A stretch of 64,000 bases of DNA from Manis javanica (GCF_040802235.1 NC_133165.1:45273629-45337628); one strand, 5' to 3'. Counted from the first letter of the stretch, positions 27,471 through 40,000 are shown. Numbers and translations: made by a program. The notes: a model not told the origin generated them from the sequence alone.

Positions 27471-27831
27471 TGCAAGCATTTGTTTTTTTCTTTTCTTTTT
27501 GTAGCCTTTCTAATGGGTGTGAAGACAGTACAATTTACTGAATATTGAAGGCAATCTTATATAATCATCCTGTTTTAAACAGATGATTTTAAAATAATGT
27601 CTCTAGTTGTTTTCCCATGTTTCATCCAGTTGGGAGCTATTTGATTTTTTATTATTATCATTCCATCTTTTTCTTGATTCACAATGCTAATCTTTTTCTG
27701 TGCTCAGCCAGGAGGTGAGAGACTATCTTGTAATTCCCTGCACTGTGGCTTTCTCAAACTAGATCCCATATAAATCTTCACAGGTACAGATGTTGGAAAT
27801 AAGACTGTCACCTGAGTGAAATATTCAAGAG
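27471..27831. other. Unique spacer left of the provirus
   Basis: No gene or named repeat. Its last five bases, 27827-27831 (AAGAG), are the left target-site copy of the provirus. Confidence 0.6.
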
Positions 27832-28220
27832 TGTAAGGCTGGAGGCACCGGAGAGAGGAGTGAGCATGTCAGATGAGCTCAGCCCTAACCAAATAAAAGG
27901 GAGCAGCAAGGCCCCCAGCCCCGGCCTAGTAAGGGAAAGAGACCAACAGATTCTGGACTGATGACATGCCAAAATCCCCATCTGCTTCCCCCTCCCAACC
28001 TGGAAAAGGTGCCTTAGGTAGCCAATCCTCATGCCACTGTAAACCTATGCTCTTCCTCCCCCTGACTTCTTTAAACATTTGCTGCCTGCCCTGCTGGGCG
28101 CGACTTCTCCAGCCTGTGACTAACCAGACCAGTGAACATTGCCCGGGATTGCACTCTATTAAACTTTTGGCTCCTTTGTAGCCTCCTTCCCTGGTTATTT
28201 TGGCTCGATTGTACCTTACA
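27832..28220 (+). repeat. 5' LTR of the class I provirus
   Basis: 389 bp, TGTAAGG...CTTACA. A probable poly(A) signal ATTAAA lies at about 28156. It is paired with the 3' LTR at 40001-40389 at about 90% identity, with equal length. Confidence 0.95.
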
Positions 28221-28222
28221 GC

Positions 28223-28240
28223 TGGTACTGAAACCTGGGA
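28223..28240 (+). other. Primer-binding site, tRNA-Phe type
   Basis: TGGTACTGAAACCTGGGA, two bases after the LTR. It matches the complement of the tRNA-Phe 3' end at 15 of 18 sites by my comparison. All three differences are transitions, and two are CpG to TpG. Confidence 0.75.
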
Positions 28241-28588
28241 AGGAGATAAGGTGCGGATCTCCAGCCGGCCACTGGCAGCTCCCACCCCTCCTTCCCCGAT
28301 CTGGGACCTCCACCTACTCTCAGCACCTCGGACAGAGATTCGGTGAGTCCCTCCTTTCCGGCAGTCTGTTTTCCCAGTCCTGTCTCCACCTGGTTCGAAA
28401 ACATAGCTATCTATATCCAGGTTCTCCAGGCATTAAGCCTGTCCTGGTCCCGAGATAGAGGAGACGTCCTCATCTGGGCTCCCAAATCTCTGGGGAATAG
28501 TACGATACTTCCCTGTCTCCTCCTAACCTGAGCGAGTTTTGGACGCTGGGCTCGCCAGTATAGGGGCTCCGGGAAATGGATAACAGAC

Positions 28589-30453
28589 ATGGGGTACCAG
28601 TCCTCTAAATCGGAGGCTCAGACCCCTCTGCAGTGTCTCATATCCAATCTGGTGACCCTAGATATAGTAGAGGAGATCCGTAAATGGAAACTGGTCCGAC
28701 TCTGTTCTCAGACTTGGCCCCAGTATCCTCTAGACAATCAATATCACTGGCCCTCAGAGGGAACTTTTGATTTTAGCCTCCTCACTGACTTAACTAATTT
28801 CTGTCACCAAACTGGGAAGTGGTCTGAAGTCCCATATGTCCAGGCCTTTTGGACATGCGCTCCCACCCAGAACTTTACGTTAAGTGTTCAACGACCCAGG
28901 TTCTCCTGGACTGATCTCCAGTTAAGGATTGCCAGCCTCTTATTCTGCCCAGTCCTTCCTCCTTTTCAGATCTGCCAGGGGACCTCGGTTGCCCACCTCC
29001 CTCACCTCGCGATCCCCTTCCCCTCTCTCTCTGCCACCATCTTTAAGTTCTTTGTCCTCACCAGCGTCCCCGCCATCTTTAGGTCCTTCATTCTCAACCA
29101 TGCCGTCTTCCTGCTCCTCTCCTCTTCCAGTGTCTGTGCCACCCACTCCCCGTCTCCTTCCACCTTCAGCAGTCTCTTTCCCCACCAGAACAGGCTCCTC
29201 CTGCCCTCCGGTTCTGAAAACCGCGGACAAGACTCCTCCCAGCACAGACCCACCTCCTTTCTCTCCCGACCCTACACCTCTCCCCGCACCTGCCATTCCC
29301 CGTTTGTATCCTCCTCTCCCAGCATCGCCACCATCTTGTCCTTCACTTCCTGTTCCCACCCCACCGCCATCTTATGTGTCCATGCCGCCCTTAGCGCCCA
29401 GTTGGTCTAGCCCTCTGGTTACCAGATCCAAGGCCCAGCAGCCACCCCAAACAAAGGCCCAACTAGTAGCCCTTCTCTGAGAGGTGGTGGGGTCAGAAGG
29501 GGTTGTCCAGGTTCACATCCCTTTTTCCCCAGGGAACCTATCCCAGGTTGAGAAACACCTGGGCTCTTTTTCCTCTAACCCCACAGTTTATACCAAAGAG
29601 TTTGACTACCTAACTTGGGCCTACAAACTTACCTGGCATGATATACATGTTATCCTAACCTCCACTCTTACCTCTGAGGAATATGACCATGTTACCTCAG
29701 CCGCCCGACATTGTGCAAATGAAGCACATAACACGGATCAGACTGAGCCAATTGGAATGGAAGCAGTTCCTCTCATGGACCCCCATTGGGACTATAATAC
29801 CCAAGACAGGAATGCTCTGGAATTTACTGGCAGGTATGAATAAGATAGCTCAAAAAGCCATTAATTATGATAAGCTGAGAGAGATTACTCAGAGACCTGA
29901 TGAAAACCCAGCCTGTTTTCTTAACTGGCTCACAAAGGCTCTCTCCATACATACCCACCTTGACCCCAACTCATCATTGGGGTCCACGGTGTTGGCTACT
30001 CATTTTATTACCCAGTCAGCCCTGGACATAAGACATAAGTTATAAAAGGCAGAGGAGGGGCCCCAGACTCCACTCCATGACCTGGTAACCATGGCCTTTA
30101 AAGTCTTTAATACCTGTGATGAAGAACATGAGAGGAGGATAGCATCCTGGACCCGAGCCTTCACAGCAGCCCTACGGCCGGCAGAACAGGGGTCTCATCA
30201 CACCAAAGACTGGTCCAGAGCTTGTGAGCCTCCAGGATCTTGCTTCCAGCATGGCCAGGAAGGCCACTGGGCAAATAGATGCCCCAGTCCGACCAATAAG
30301 CCGACCAAACCCTGCCCAGTTTGTGGTAAGAGAGGTCATTGGAAGGTAGAGTGCCCGGTTGGGGAAGGTCGTACCCCCATGACAGAGTCTCGTGGGAGGC
30401 AGGCCCCCCTGAGGGACTCCCCTCTTGACCTGCTGGGCCTACTCGAAGAGTGA
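28589..30453 (+). pseudogene. gag of the class I provirus, broken
   Basis: Starts MGYQSSK, fitting an N-myristoylated matrix protein. The matrix frame runs from 28589 to 29410, while a Pro/Ser-rich stretch is read in a second frame from 28929. Capsid-like pieces follow at 29484-29843 and 29683-30045. The nucleocapsid piece at 30091-30453 carries two zinc knuckles: the second is a normal CCHC (CPVCGKRGHWKVEC), but in the first (CFQHGQEGHWANRC) the second Cys is replaced by His. Several frameshifts and stops make it non-functional. Confidence 0.9.
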
Positions 30454-30465
30454 AGATGCCTGGAC

Positions 30466-33400
30466 TTGAATACCCCTATCACTTTTGCCGAGCCCAGGGC
30501 CACACTGTGGGTAGCGGGTAAGTCCATGTCCTTTTTGGTGGACACGGGGGCTACCTACTCTGTTTTACCTTCCTTTCACGGGCATTTACATCTTTCCCAG
30601 GTCTTGGTAGTGAGTGTCATGGGAATACCCTTAAGCCTCTGTAGACAGGTCCGGTAGCCTGCACGTTTGAGGGGCATCCTCTTACCCCCTCATTTCTACT
30701 TATCCTGTCCTGTCCAATCCCTTTGTTAGGGAGGGATCTCCTATCCAAGCTTGGTGCCTCTATCTCCCTGCCACTTAGTCATCTTCAACCAAACTCACTC
30801 ATTGCCTTAGCCAGTATAAGTTGTGGCCCTGAGGCCTCCACAGACCCTCCTGTACCGTCGGCCGGCATTAACCCGATGGTCTGGGACACCTCTACTCCTG
30901 TAGTGGTGAGCCATCATGCTCTGGTTCTCATCCACCTCAAGGACCCATCCTCCTTTCCTTCTAGGCCCCAATTTCCTATTTCCCAAGCCCATCACAAGGG
31001 CACCCAACCTATCATTAACCATCTTCTTTCCCAAAGGCTTCTGGTACCAACTAATTCTCCCTGTAACACTCCAATCCTTCCTGTCAAGAAGCCATCAGGG
31101 GCCTACCAGCTTGTTCAGGACCTGCGGATAATCAACGAGGCTGTGGTCCCTCTTCACCCAGTCATCCTTAACCCTTATACTCTCTTGTCTCAGGTTCCCC
31201 CAGACACCTCCCACTTTACAGTTTTAGACCTTAAGGATGCATTCTTCACCATCCCTCTACACCCTGATTCCCAGTTACTGTTTGTCTTTACCTGGGAGGA
31301 CCCAGACACCACCGAACTAGACAACTGACTTGGACGGTCCTCCCTTGAGGCTTCCAAGACAGTCCTCACCTTTTCAGACAGGCACTGGTGGAAGATCTGT
31401 TCCATCATGACACAGGAGTCAGCACTCTCTTACAGTATGTCGATGATCTCCTTCTATGTAGCCCCACAACAGAGGCCTCTGTTCAAGACATGGCTTCCCT
31501 CCTAAACTTCCTGGCTCAGCAAGGATATAGAGTCTCTCCATCAAAAGCTCAGTTATCCACCCTACAAGTTACATACCTCAGAATGGCCCTAACTCCTTCT
31601 TCCAGGGCACTCACGGTGAACCAAACAGCCTCTATTAGAGCTCTTCTATCACCCACCTCAAGAGCTGAGATCTTGTCATTTCTCGGATTGGTGAGGTTTT
31701 TCCGACACTGGGTCTGTATGCTGCTGCCAAAGAAACGCTCTCTGGACAACTCACCTCTCCTACAGCAGTGGCGCATGCTTTTGAAGAACTGCGAAATGCC
31801 CCCCTTTCCTCACCCCCACTTGTCCTTCCTAACCCTAACAAACCTTTTCTTTTATATACTACAGAAAAGACAGGAATAGCAACTGGGGTACTGGTCCAGC
31901 CAGTAGGACCCAGACACCAACCGGTTGCTTTCCTGTCAAAACAACTGGATCCCACCGCCAAGGGGTGGCAACCCTGCCTTAGAGCCCTGGCAGCAACAGC
32001 GTGCCTCGCCAAAGAAGCTCTGAAACTAACCCTCCTACAGGCGGTAAACGTATACTCTTCTCATCGTTTACAGGACCTTCTGGGCCACAAATTCTTGGCC
32101 TCTCTCAGCCCATCACAAGTGCAGGAATTTCACCTCCTATTTATTGAACACCCCCAGTTAACTTTACAGGTGTCACCACCATTTCACCCAACCACCCTCC
32201 TTCCTCCCACCAGTTCATCTGCCATGCCCAGCCACTCCTGCACAGAGCTGGTGGAAACCCTTCGGCTCCCGCACGAGGGTCTCCAGACATGCCTCTCACT
32301 AACCCAGACTTAACTCTGTTCATGGATGTAAGCTCAGTCAGGGATTCAAATGGCTGCAGGCAGGCGACCTACGCGGTGGTTTCCTCCTCCCCAGAAATAG
32401 TGGAGGCGGCTCCCCTGCCGATGGGTACCACCTCCCAAAAGGCAGAACTAGTAGCCCTCACGTGAGCCTTACAGTTGGCGACGGGTCTTAGGGTAACCAT
32501 TTACACCGACTCAAAGTATGCTTTCCTAATCACACACAGCCATGCAGCGATCTGGAAGGAAAGGGGATTCCTCACTACCTGAGGGACCCCAATTGTAAAT
32601 GGTAAAGCAATTCATCACCTGCTCCACACCTTACAGGAACCCAAGGAGGTGGCTATTGTTCATTGCCGGGGACACCAGACAGGTACCAACCCAGTCACCA
32701 TAGGGAATGCTCTAGCAGATGCTACTGCCCAACAACTGACCTCAGGCCCTGATTACTCCCTGGTATTGTTTCTCTCCCCCTCTATAACTCCTAATTACTC
32801 CAAGGAGGAAAAACAACAACTCTTAGACCAGGGTGGAATGGCTGGACAACAGGGATGGATACATCTTAAGGACAGGATAGACCTTCCCCAGGCCCAGGCC
32901 AGGGAAATCATATCTACTGTCCACCAATTCCTCCATATTGGTCCGGACGCTACGTACAGGTTTCTCTCCCCTATCTTCGCCCCACCTGGGCTCTGAAAGA
33001 CCATTGACCAGGTACATATGGCTTGCACCACGTCATCATGTTTCTTCTCAAGGTGCCCTCAAACGCCGTGTGGCCCTCCACCAGCTGCAGGGGGCGCTAC
33101 CTGGACAGGATTGGCAGATTGATTTTACCCACATGCCTAAACACAAGAAACTCAGATATTTACTGGTCATGGTTGATACATTTTCAGGTTGGATCGAGGC
33201 CTTTCCTAACTGCCAAGAGACTGCGTCAGTGGTGGCAAAGACGTTGGTGGAACACATCATCCTTCGTTTTGGCCTCCCAACGTTGCTCCAGTCAGACAAC
33301 AGACAGGCTTTCATCTCAAAGGTCACATAACTGGTGACTGACTCTCTAAATATCTCCTGGAAACTACAAATACCCTATCACCCTCAATCCTCGGGTAAGG

Positions 33401-33860
33401 TGGAAAGGGCCAATGGCCTTCTCAAGGATCAACTTACCAAACTCTCCTTAGAGGTAAAGACCTCTTGGCCAGATCTATTCCCAATTGCTCTCACCCAATT
33501 GCGAGCAGCCCCTAAGGGGGCCCACTGGACTAAGTGCCTTTGAGTTAATGTATGGTCGACCCTTCCTTCTAAACACAGGCCTGCCTACAACTCCACCCCC
33601 TCTAGCCTCCTACCTACCTTACTTCTCACTCCTAAGACATCTCAGGGAACACGCAGACCAGTTCCTGCCTCAACCCACCTCCCCCTCAGATCCAGGAATC
33701 AAGGAGGTTCTACAGCTGGGAGACAAAGTCCTTCTTAAAGAACTTCAACCTCCGTCACTCCGCCCACGGTGGATGGGACCATACACGGTGATCCTTACCA
33801 CTCCCACTGTCAGTCCCCTCCATTCCTCTAAGCCGCAGACAAGGGAGAAGACACGATGAG
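30466..33860 (+). pseudogene. pro-pol of the class I provirus, broken
   Basis: The protease has LVDTGATYSVL near 30535-30570. Reverse transcriptase follows at 30900-31800 with LDLKDAFF near 31225 and the active-site YVDDLLL near 31437; the usual LPQGF motif carries TGA in place of the Gln codon near 31346. RNase H lies near 32320-32750 with YTDSKYAF and CRGHQTGT, and has internal stops. Integrase (about 33050-33600) shows WQIDFTH, QSDNRQAF (the usual Gly after SDN is Arg) and KVERANGLL, so the D, D and E are still visible. An LLKELQP segment follows near 33735. Multiple stops and frame changes occur. Confidence 0.92.
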
Positions 33861-33909
33861 TTGTCGAAGACCTGAAAGGACCAGCCAGGGGGCTCAAGGT
33901 GTAACAGCT

Positions 33910-34194
33910 CAAGAGCAATGCTGAGAAAGCATTTCTCATATTTATTGAATAAATGAACTTACAATGAACTCAAACATCATTATCCGGCCTTGAGTGTAGC
34001 CCAAGGATGCGACGCTTCTCAAGGATACCAAAACTGTGTGAAGATGGCTCCGAGCCATGAGAACTGCTTTGGTTCTCATCACTCAGTCCTTGATTACACA
34101 TCAACAGAGTGTGTGGGAAAAACAATCAAGTCGTGTGCTTATACATTTGACTTCTACCTTACTTGAATTATGTATTAACCCCATCAATCCCACA
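33910..34194 (-). repeat. 3' LTR of the betaretrovirus-like element
   Basis: On the minus strand it starts TGTGGGATTG at 34194, directly after a purine-rich tract. About 130 bp of it (34066-34194) is repeated at 38034-38165, with about four substitutions and one 2-nt indel. The left end is not fixed. Confidence 0.7.
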
Positions 34195-34868
34195 TATCCC
34201 CCTTTTCTTTTAAGTAATACAAAGATATAGGAATATAAGTAGACCAGTTCTAATCGATTTTTTGACATAGTATAGTTCTTTACATTCTACAGTATAAAAT
34301 AAAAGTCCATGGTTTGAACTTATGTAAAGGAGAGTAAAGATAGAAAATAAATGTAGTGCAATTAGAAGGTAGGTGCAGGTGAGCAGGTCTATGCCTATAG
34401 ACTGCGTTTTGATCTGAGCTGGGCAAGGGCAACAAAACATCCACGGGTGTGGAAGATTTCTTTTAAAACTGGGGGAGGGGGGGTTGAGGTTCTAAGCCTC
34501 ACCTTTGTTGGCCCCAATCTCTCACCTGATGGCCCCCCTGCAACTGTACCTGTCTTAGATTGTTCCTCCCTTGAGGAATCTTACCCATCTCTGGCTAACC
34601 AGCTATCTTCTGGGGCCATACAGGGAGATGTAAAGTTGGTAAGTGAGAGAGAAGTAATATCCTTTGAAAAAGGTTAGTTTTCCACTTCTTTACAGATTTA
34701 TGCCCTGTGACTTATGTCCAGCACTTGCTTTAAGACATCGTTGCCAGTGAAAAGGATTATGATACACAGCAATTTTAAATATAAGGCACAAATTCTAGTA
34801 AAGAGCTGTATTTTGAAAGGGAGAAAAAAAGCTATAGAATTAGCAGATGGAAGAGAATATGAGATTGA

Positions 34869-35219
34869 TTATTTCTTTGAAGTGATTTCCTGTAGAGTAA
34901 CATAAGCATGTATAGGTTTTAACAAACTACTAATTAAATTGCGTACACACATTAACAGAACAGGAATACAGATACATAGTAAAAGCAGACCTACAATTAC
35001 TGGCCATATCCAACAAAACCAAGAAAACCAGTCAGGTAACCCAGACATTTGTGAAAACTTATTGACAATATGATGGATATCATCTAATTGATTTTGAATA
35101 GTTTGAGAAAAATCAGACAAATTGAAACAACACATTCTTGGTAACTGTTCACATCCTACATGCTCTTTTAACAGCAGATAGTCTATAGAAGCACGATTCT
35201 GAAGCATTGCAGCTCGCAC
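34869..35219 (-). pseudogene. Class II env transmembrane subunit fragment
   Basis: A 116-codon open stretch with LQNRASIDYLLLKEHVGCE, then a Cys pair (MCCFNL), a heptad-like region and a membrane segment (WPVIVGLLLLCICIPVLLMC), ending in a short cytoplasmic tail. This order is that of betaretroviral TM. It has no surface subunit in the same frame, so it is a fragment. Confidence 0.85.
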
Positions 35220-35386
35220 TTCTCCCAGTTCTTAGTGGAGTTCAGATCATATAGAAGCAGTCATATTTGTTGTTTTGCTATATGCACAGGCCAGCTGAGA
35301 TATCTCTTCCTGCATTCCAACGACAAGTCCAGGAACTGGCAGGAGGAACGCAGCTGCACCTGCAACAGCGGCAGGATCTCAGAGTT

Positions 35387-35870
35387 TCAAGTTTTCATCA
35401 CAGTCAGATGGCTGAGTTTGGAGAAGTCTCTTATGCTTATATCTGGATGGTCTATTAGAGCAGGAAGAATGCATCCCACACCACAAACACCTCGATAGTG
35501 TGAAGAAAGGGCTTGATATGTTTTGTCATTACACAAAAATACCCAACCACTTGGAAGTCTATATCCAGAAGACCATTTTACATTGATTGTAGAACTACAA
35601 TAAGAGGGTACATGAGTACGATCAATACATACACAGTCAGTAATTATAGTAGTACTAACAGGTAAATTTAATTGGGCATCAGGAGTAAACATCTTAGGGG
35701 GAAGAGTGATATTTCTGTAACATAAAACATTCAGTAATAAAGTTTGGCATTATTCCTTTTGACAGCGCTTTCCAGGTAAATATATATGAGGTAAATAAGC
35801 CAAATTAGTCAAATATTTTCCTTGATGGGGAGAAGAAATTCCTCTGACATGTTTCAGGGGCCCTCAGGAA
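35387..35870 (-). pseudogene. Class II env surface subunit fragment
   Basis: Minus-strand open stretch of about 100 codons (35387-35692) with several Cys, including CGVGC, continuing less openly to about 35870. It is upstream of the TM piece in the same orientation, so it fits SU. A break separates it from TM. Confidence 0.65.
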
Positions 35871-35949
35871 AATATCAGAGTTAATTGAGAGGTAAAAATA
35901 CTTTTTTAAATTTGATCTTGGGAAGTTGTCAAAAGTTTTTAAGGCACTT

Positions 35950-37426
35950 GCCTAAATAGAATTATACTTATTAAATAACACTTATTATTTAACCAGAATG
36001 ATAAGAAAGTTTAAAAGCAAATGCAGAAGGTTACATAGTTGTTAACAACACTTAGCTTAGTCTTTTTAATATTAGGATCTCATTTTCTTAAATATTCAGA
36101 CAATTCATTAAGACTTTAAGCATAAGAAACTGTTTTAATAAACAATTAGAAAACTTTTTGCAATCTTTCAACATTAAAGGTAGACTAATAAACTTATGTT
36201 CTTTTAACAAACAAAAATTATAGTCTCGCTATGTACTTGATATCAAGATTTCTTTGCTTTAATTTCATATAGCATGACTATATCAATCTTTTATAAACCT
36301 TTTACAACTTTCCTCTTTCAGTGTTTTCTTTCCTTGAACAGCTGTACTTTTGAATAGTCAGCTTCTTTTACTTTCAACACAATGCATTTTTATTCCTTAT
36401 ACCTTCTCTTATTGAAACACATTCTTTAGCATACAGACATGTTTTCCTTATTATATTAAGTAGTTTTAAAGAGAACTTAAAGCCATTTGGTACCTTAACC
36501 TTCAGTGAATGCTGAAAAATAGACCATTGTAAACTGTTACACCAGCATTCCTCAGATGGATACATTTATGAACATATTTTATCATTTTTGGAAATGTGCC
36601 TTACAGCACAATTTCTCATTAAGTACAAAATATGTCTATATAACTTAGCAAAACTTCAAGAATTTTGGTTACTACAAAAATTCTCAGGCTGTTTGCAAAT
36701 ATATACACTGTTATACACTAATACAGTATTATTATTAAGATGTTCATTTGCTACACTTGTTTACTTATTTTTAGCAAAACCATGCTGGATTACTTATAAA
36801 ACTTTTACCAAACATCAGACAAAGTCAAACTTTTCTTTAAGCATCTTCTTGAAATATTTAACAGGTAACATTAACTTAAATGACTTTAAGTAAACTTTGG
36901 CAGCTGATAACTATAAGGACATGTCCATTTCAGTTAAACTTAAATTAGCATTAATGCTTAATATTTTTTATTAGATTTTCTGAAAGTTTTAGAATGCCCA
37001 GTTTTCACAAGCACTTGTTTTTAAATCAGTTTTTACTAATACCATCCGGAGGTAGGAAATATTTTTCATTTACACACATAGACACACAAACATATAGACT
37101 GAGACATAATGACTACAGTTAGCAACACTTTCATACAAAAACATATACACAAACTGATATAAAGATTTGAGTCATTGATATTCAATTGACTTCTTTCTTT
37201 TTAGCTTACTTGATCAAAGTACTTCCGTTTTCAAGAATACCCAGTTTACATAACTGGTTTAAGGTTTAGATGGCTCCAGACTAAAAGGGCCAATGAAGGC
37301 TCTGAACTAATAGGGACTGTGTGCGTCCAGGGGGCTGGAAATGAAATGCAAGTACAATTTTAGTATGAGTCATTTAAAACCAGTCTGTATTGTAAAAGAT
37401 AAATTTCTTCTATCTCAGGGACTCTA
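35950..37426. other. AT-rich, non-coding stretch within the class II element
   Basis: About 1.5 kb of low-GC sequence without long frames on either strand and without a motif I can name. By position it should be internal retroviral sequence, but I could not match it to gag, pol or env. Confidence 0.6.
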
Positions 37427-37846
37427 TGTAATGCTGGAGGCACCAAGGGAAGGAGTGAGCCTGCTGGACAAGCTCAGGCCTCACCAAACAAGGCAAAGAC
37501 ACCAACAGGTTCAGGTCTGACAACATTCCAGAAACTGATCAGATAACATTCCTAACTAGAGCCTTCCCCAGGCTAGAAGAATAGTGGTAACTGTCTAGTA
37601 CCTGGCTAAAAGCCAATGAGAGACCTCCATGTACCCTAGGTGAGCCAATCCTCACTCCACTGTATACCTTTGCTCTCCCTCCCCCTTCCTTCTTAAAAAA
37701 CTTGCTGCCTGCCCTGCTGGGCGTGACTTCCCCAGCTTCCATTTCTGTAGACTGGGAAACCTCGCCTGGGAACTGCACTCAAATAAACTACCTAGCCCTT
37801 TGTTACCTCTCTTCACCTGCTTATTTCAGCTAGAATTTATCTTACA
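37427..37846 (+). repeat. Solo LTR of a relative of the class I family
   Basis: 420 bp, TGTAATGCTGG...TCTTACA, with a perfect 5-bp duplication CTCTA on both sides (37422-37426 and 37847-37851). It shares blocks with the 27832/40001 LTRs (GCTGGAGGCACC, CTGCCTGCCCTGCTGGGCG) but is clearly diverged. It is complete and has no internal region, so it is a solo LTR. Confidence 0.92.
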
Positions 37847-38033
37847 CTCTAGTTTAAAACTTCCCAATTTTCAAAGATAATGATGAACCTAGTAAGTAGA
37901 ATAGATTTTCACTAAAAGAATTTTAGAAAACTAGTTTCATATTGTAGTAGTTCATGGGACTTTTGACTATTTTGCTTGTGGCAAAATATATTTAGCTGCA
38001 TAACATTATATTACATACTTCTTTCAGGGGCCA

Positions 38034-38165
38034 AGCTTTGGTTCTCATCACTCAGTCCTTGATTACACATCAACAGAGTGTGTGGGAAAAACAATAAAGT
38101 CATGTGTGCTTATACAGTTGATTTCTACCTTACTTGAATTATGTATTAACCCCATCAATCCCACA
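38034..38165 (-). repeat. Partial second LTR of the class II element
   Basis: About 132 bp nearly identical to 34066-34194, ending with the same CCCACA edge. Only the outer part of the LTR is present. Confidence 0.85.
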
Positions 38166-38171
38166 CCCACA

Positions 38172-39927
38172 GCTGCCAAGCTATTGGGACACTCCCTGTG
38201 GTAACACATCTCCAGACTCAAACAAGCGCCCAGTCATGATAGGTAGAGCTCTAGAGAGACGGGGCCCCTCCGTTTGCACCTTACTTGCACTAGTGCTGGC
38301 CACAACCACCCACCCAGCTCTAGCAAACTGGGTCTGTAACGTGCATCACATCAGGTATGCTCCAACTACACCAATGGGTCCCCAAGACATGTTACTTTCA
38401 AAAGATATCATGTCAGCAGGGAGACCAATTGTACTGGGCCGCTATAATGTTAAGAGATTTCCAAACTGGCTGCCCAGGAAGAGTCGGCAGGACCATTGGC
38501 TGGGTACAAGACCCTCCACCAAATCGCCAAGGAAAGATACCCCTTGTCCTGCCCAATGCTCGTCTATCCATTCCTTTGTCCAGGCTGCCTTCTACGAACG
38601 AGCCTCGGTCTGCCTCTCATCTTCTGGACAACAGTACTGGATGGGGCGAAGCCTGGGCGATCATGCTGGATATGTCTGTCCTGGGAGATGAGCACAACAC
38701 ATTTGGTGGAACCTACGGCCACCGATTGAGAGGTCAGATGGTGGAGGTGCAGAAGACTATGCAGAAAAACAAAATACTCAACGGGTCATAGAAAAATTAA
38801 TCCAACAGTTTAGTAGGCCAATAGTAGTAAGACCCCATCTTCCCAAACCTTGAGGCCCTTACCAGGCACACCCGGGGCTTCTCTCAATCCTCAATAAAAC
38901 CCACTCTCTACTTAATTCCACAAACCTCAGTCTAGCCAAAGACTGATGGCTGTGTTTGAGTTCTGGTCCCACCTGGGTCTTGGCGGTTCCCGTTACTGGG
39001 AATTGGACACCTACACAGCCTACACAATGCTTATTGTCTCCTCCCCATGTCCTCCCATTCCTTTACCCTCTGACTCTCCTGCTGCCCAATGACTCTCCTG
39101 CCACCCTGAAATGACTCCCAAGGGGTAGGCTGGGTCCCTCCACAAGCCTGCTCCAGGACCCTGGTGATTTCCAGTAATCAAACCCTCTGCCCTCCATTAA
39201 ATGGGACGGCCTTCCAGTATGGAGCCACCATTTACCCACCTTGCCCCCAGAGTGGTCTGGATCCTGTACCCTGGTGATTCTCCTTCCTTCCATCTCAATA
39301 GCACCCGGAAATCAGAGCCTGCCAATCCCCCTGATTGGTTCCTCTATTACATGGACAAAGAGGGCAATCGAACTCATACTGTTAATGGTTAGGCTAAGCA
39401 TCACTGCGGCAGTATGGATGGGGCAGCAGGACTGGCGCCCTTGCTTCATTTTTATAAACAACTATCACCACAACTAATAGAATACATACAAGTGGCAAAC
39501 ACGGTTCTAGATTTACAGACACAACTAGACTCCCTTGCTGACATGGTCCTCCAAAACTGGAGGGACCTAGATTTACTAACAGCTGGAGATGGAGGAATAT
39601 GCCTGTTCCTGAAAGAAGAGTGTTGCTTTTATGCCAACAAGTCAGGCATAGTCAAAGGATCAAACAACTACAAGAAAACCTTCAAAAACGCAGAGAAAAC
39701 CTAACTAAAAACCCTTTCTCTGGATGGTGGCCATCTCAACTCCTACCTTGGCTCCTCCCTGTTATATCCCCACTAATCATTGTATTTATTCTTCTGTCAG
39801 CAGCTCCTTGTATTCTTAAGTTCCTACAACACCTGGCTGAACTATCTCACGTCGCGGTAAACCAAACGCTGGTACATCAGTATTTGCCCCTTCCCTCCAA
39901 GCCTCCGGTCTCTCACCAGCTCTAACC
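38172..39927 (+). pseudogene. env of the class I provirus, broken
   Basis: Surface-subunit pieces are at 38200-38691 and, in another frame, 38357-38791; the first has a signal-like hydrophobic run (VCTLLALVLA). The transmembrane subunit is near 39440-39925. It includes an [10 protein letters not shown] segment in the immunosuppressive-domain position, a CX6CC motif (CLFLKEECC), and, in a shifted frame, a membrane anchor near 39725-39820. Stops and frameshifts separate the parts, so no full-length Env can be read. Confidence 0.88.
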
Positions 39928-40000
39928 CTGCCCACACCACCCCTCCTCAGCTGGAAGTAGCCAGATCGAGTCGGCGCCCATTATAACCAAAAGGCTGGAA

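Larger units (their letters stand above)
33899..38165 (-). mobile_element. Betaretrovirus-like (class II) element inserted in the provirus, partial
   Basis: Minus-strand element. Left to right: an LTR copy (left edge somewhere about 33899-33915, right edge 34194), a polypurine tract (reverse, about 34195-34211), an env transmembrane part (34869-35219), env surface fragments (35387-35870), about 1.5 kb of AT-rich text, a solo LTR of another family, and a second but only about 130-bp LTR copy (38034-38165). No gag or pol is seen. No matching target duplication was found at the two ends, so the insertion was probably altered by deletion or recombination. The left boundary is uncertain by tens of bases. 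Confidence 0.8.

Noticed and set aside
28929-29480. Second long frame in gag as a separate gene
   Set aside because: It overlaps the matrix frame in a Pro/Ser-rich stretch and is best seen as gag read after a frameshift.
38134-39925. A preserved, co-opted (syncytin-like) env
   Set aside because: The longest open piece is 185 codons and surface and transmembrane parts lie in different frames with stops between them.
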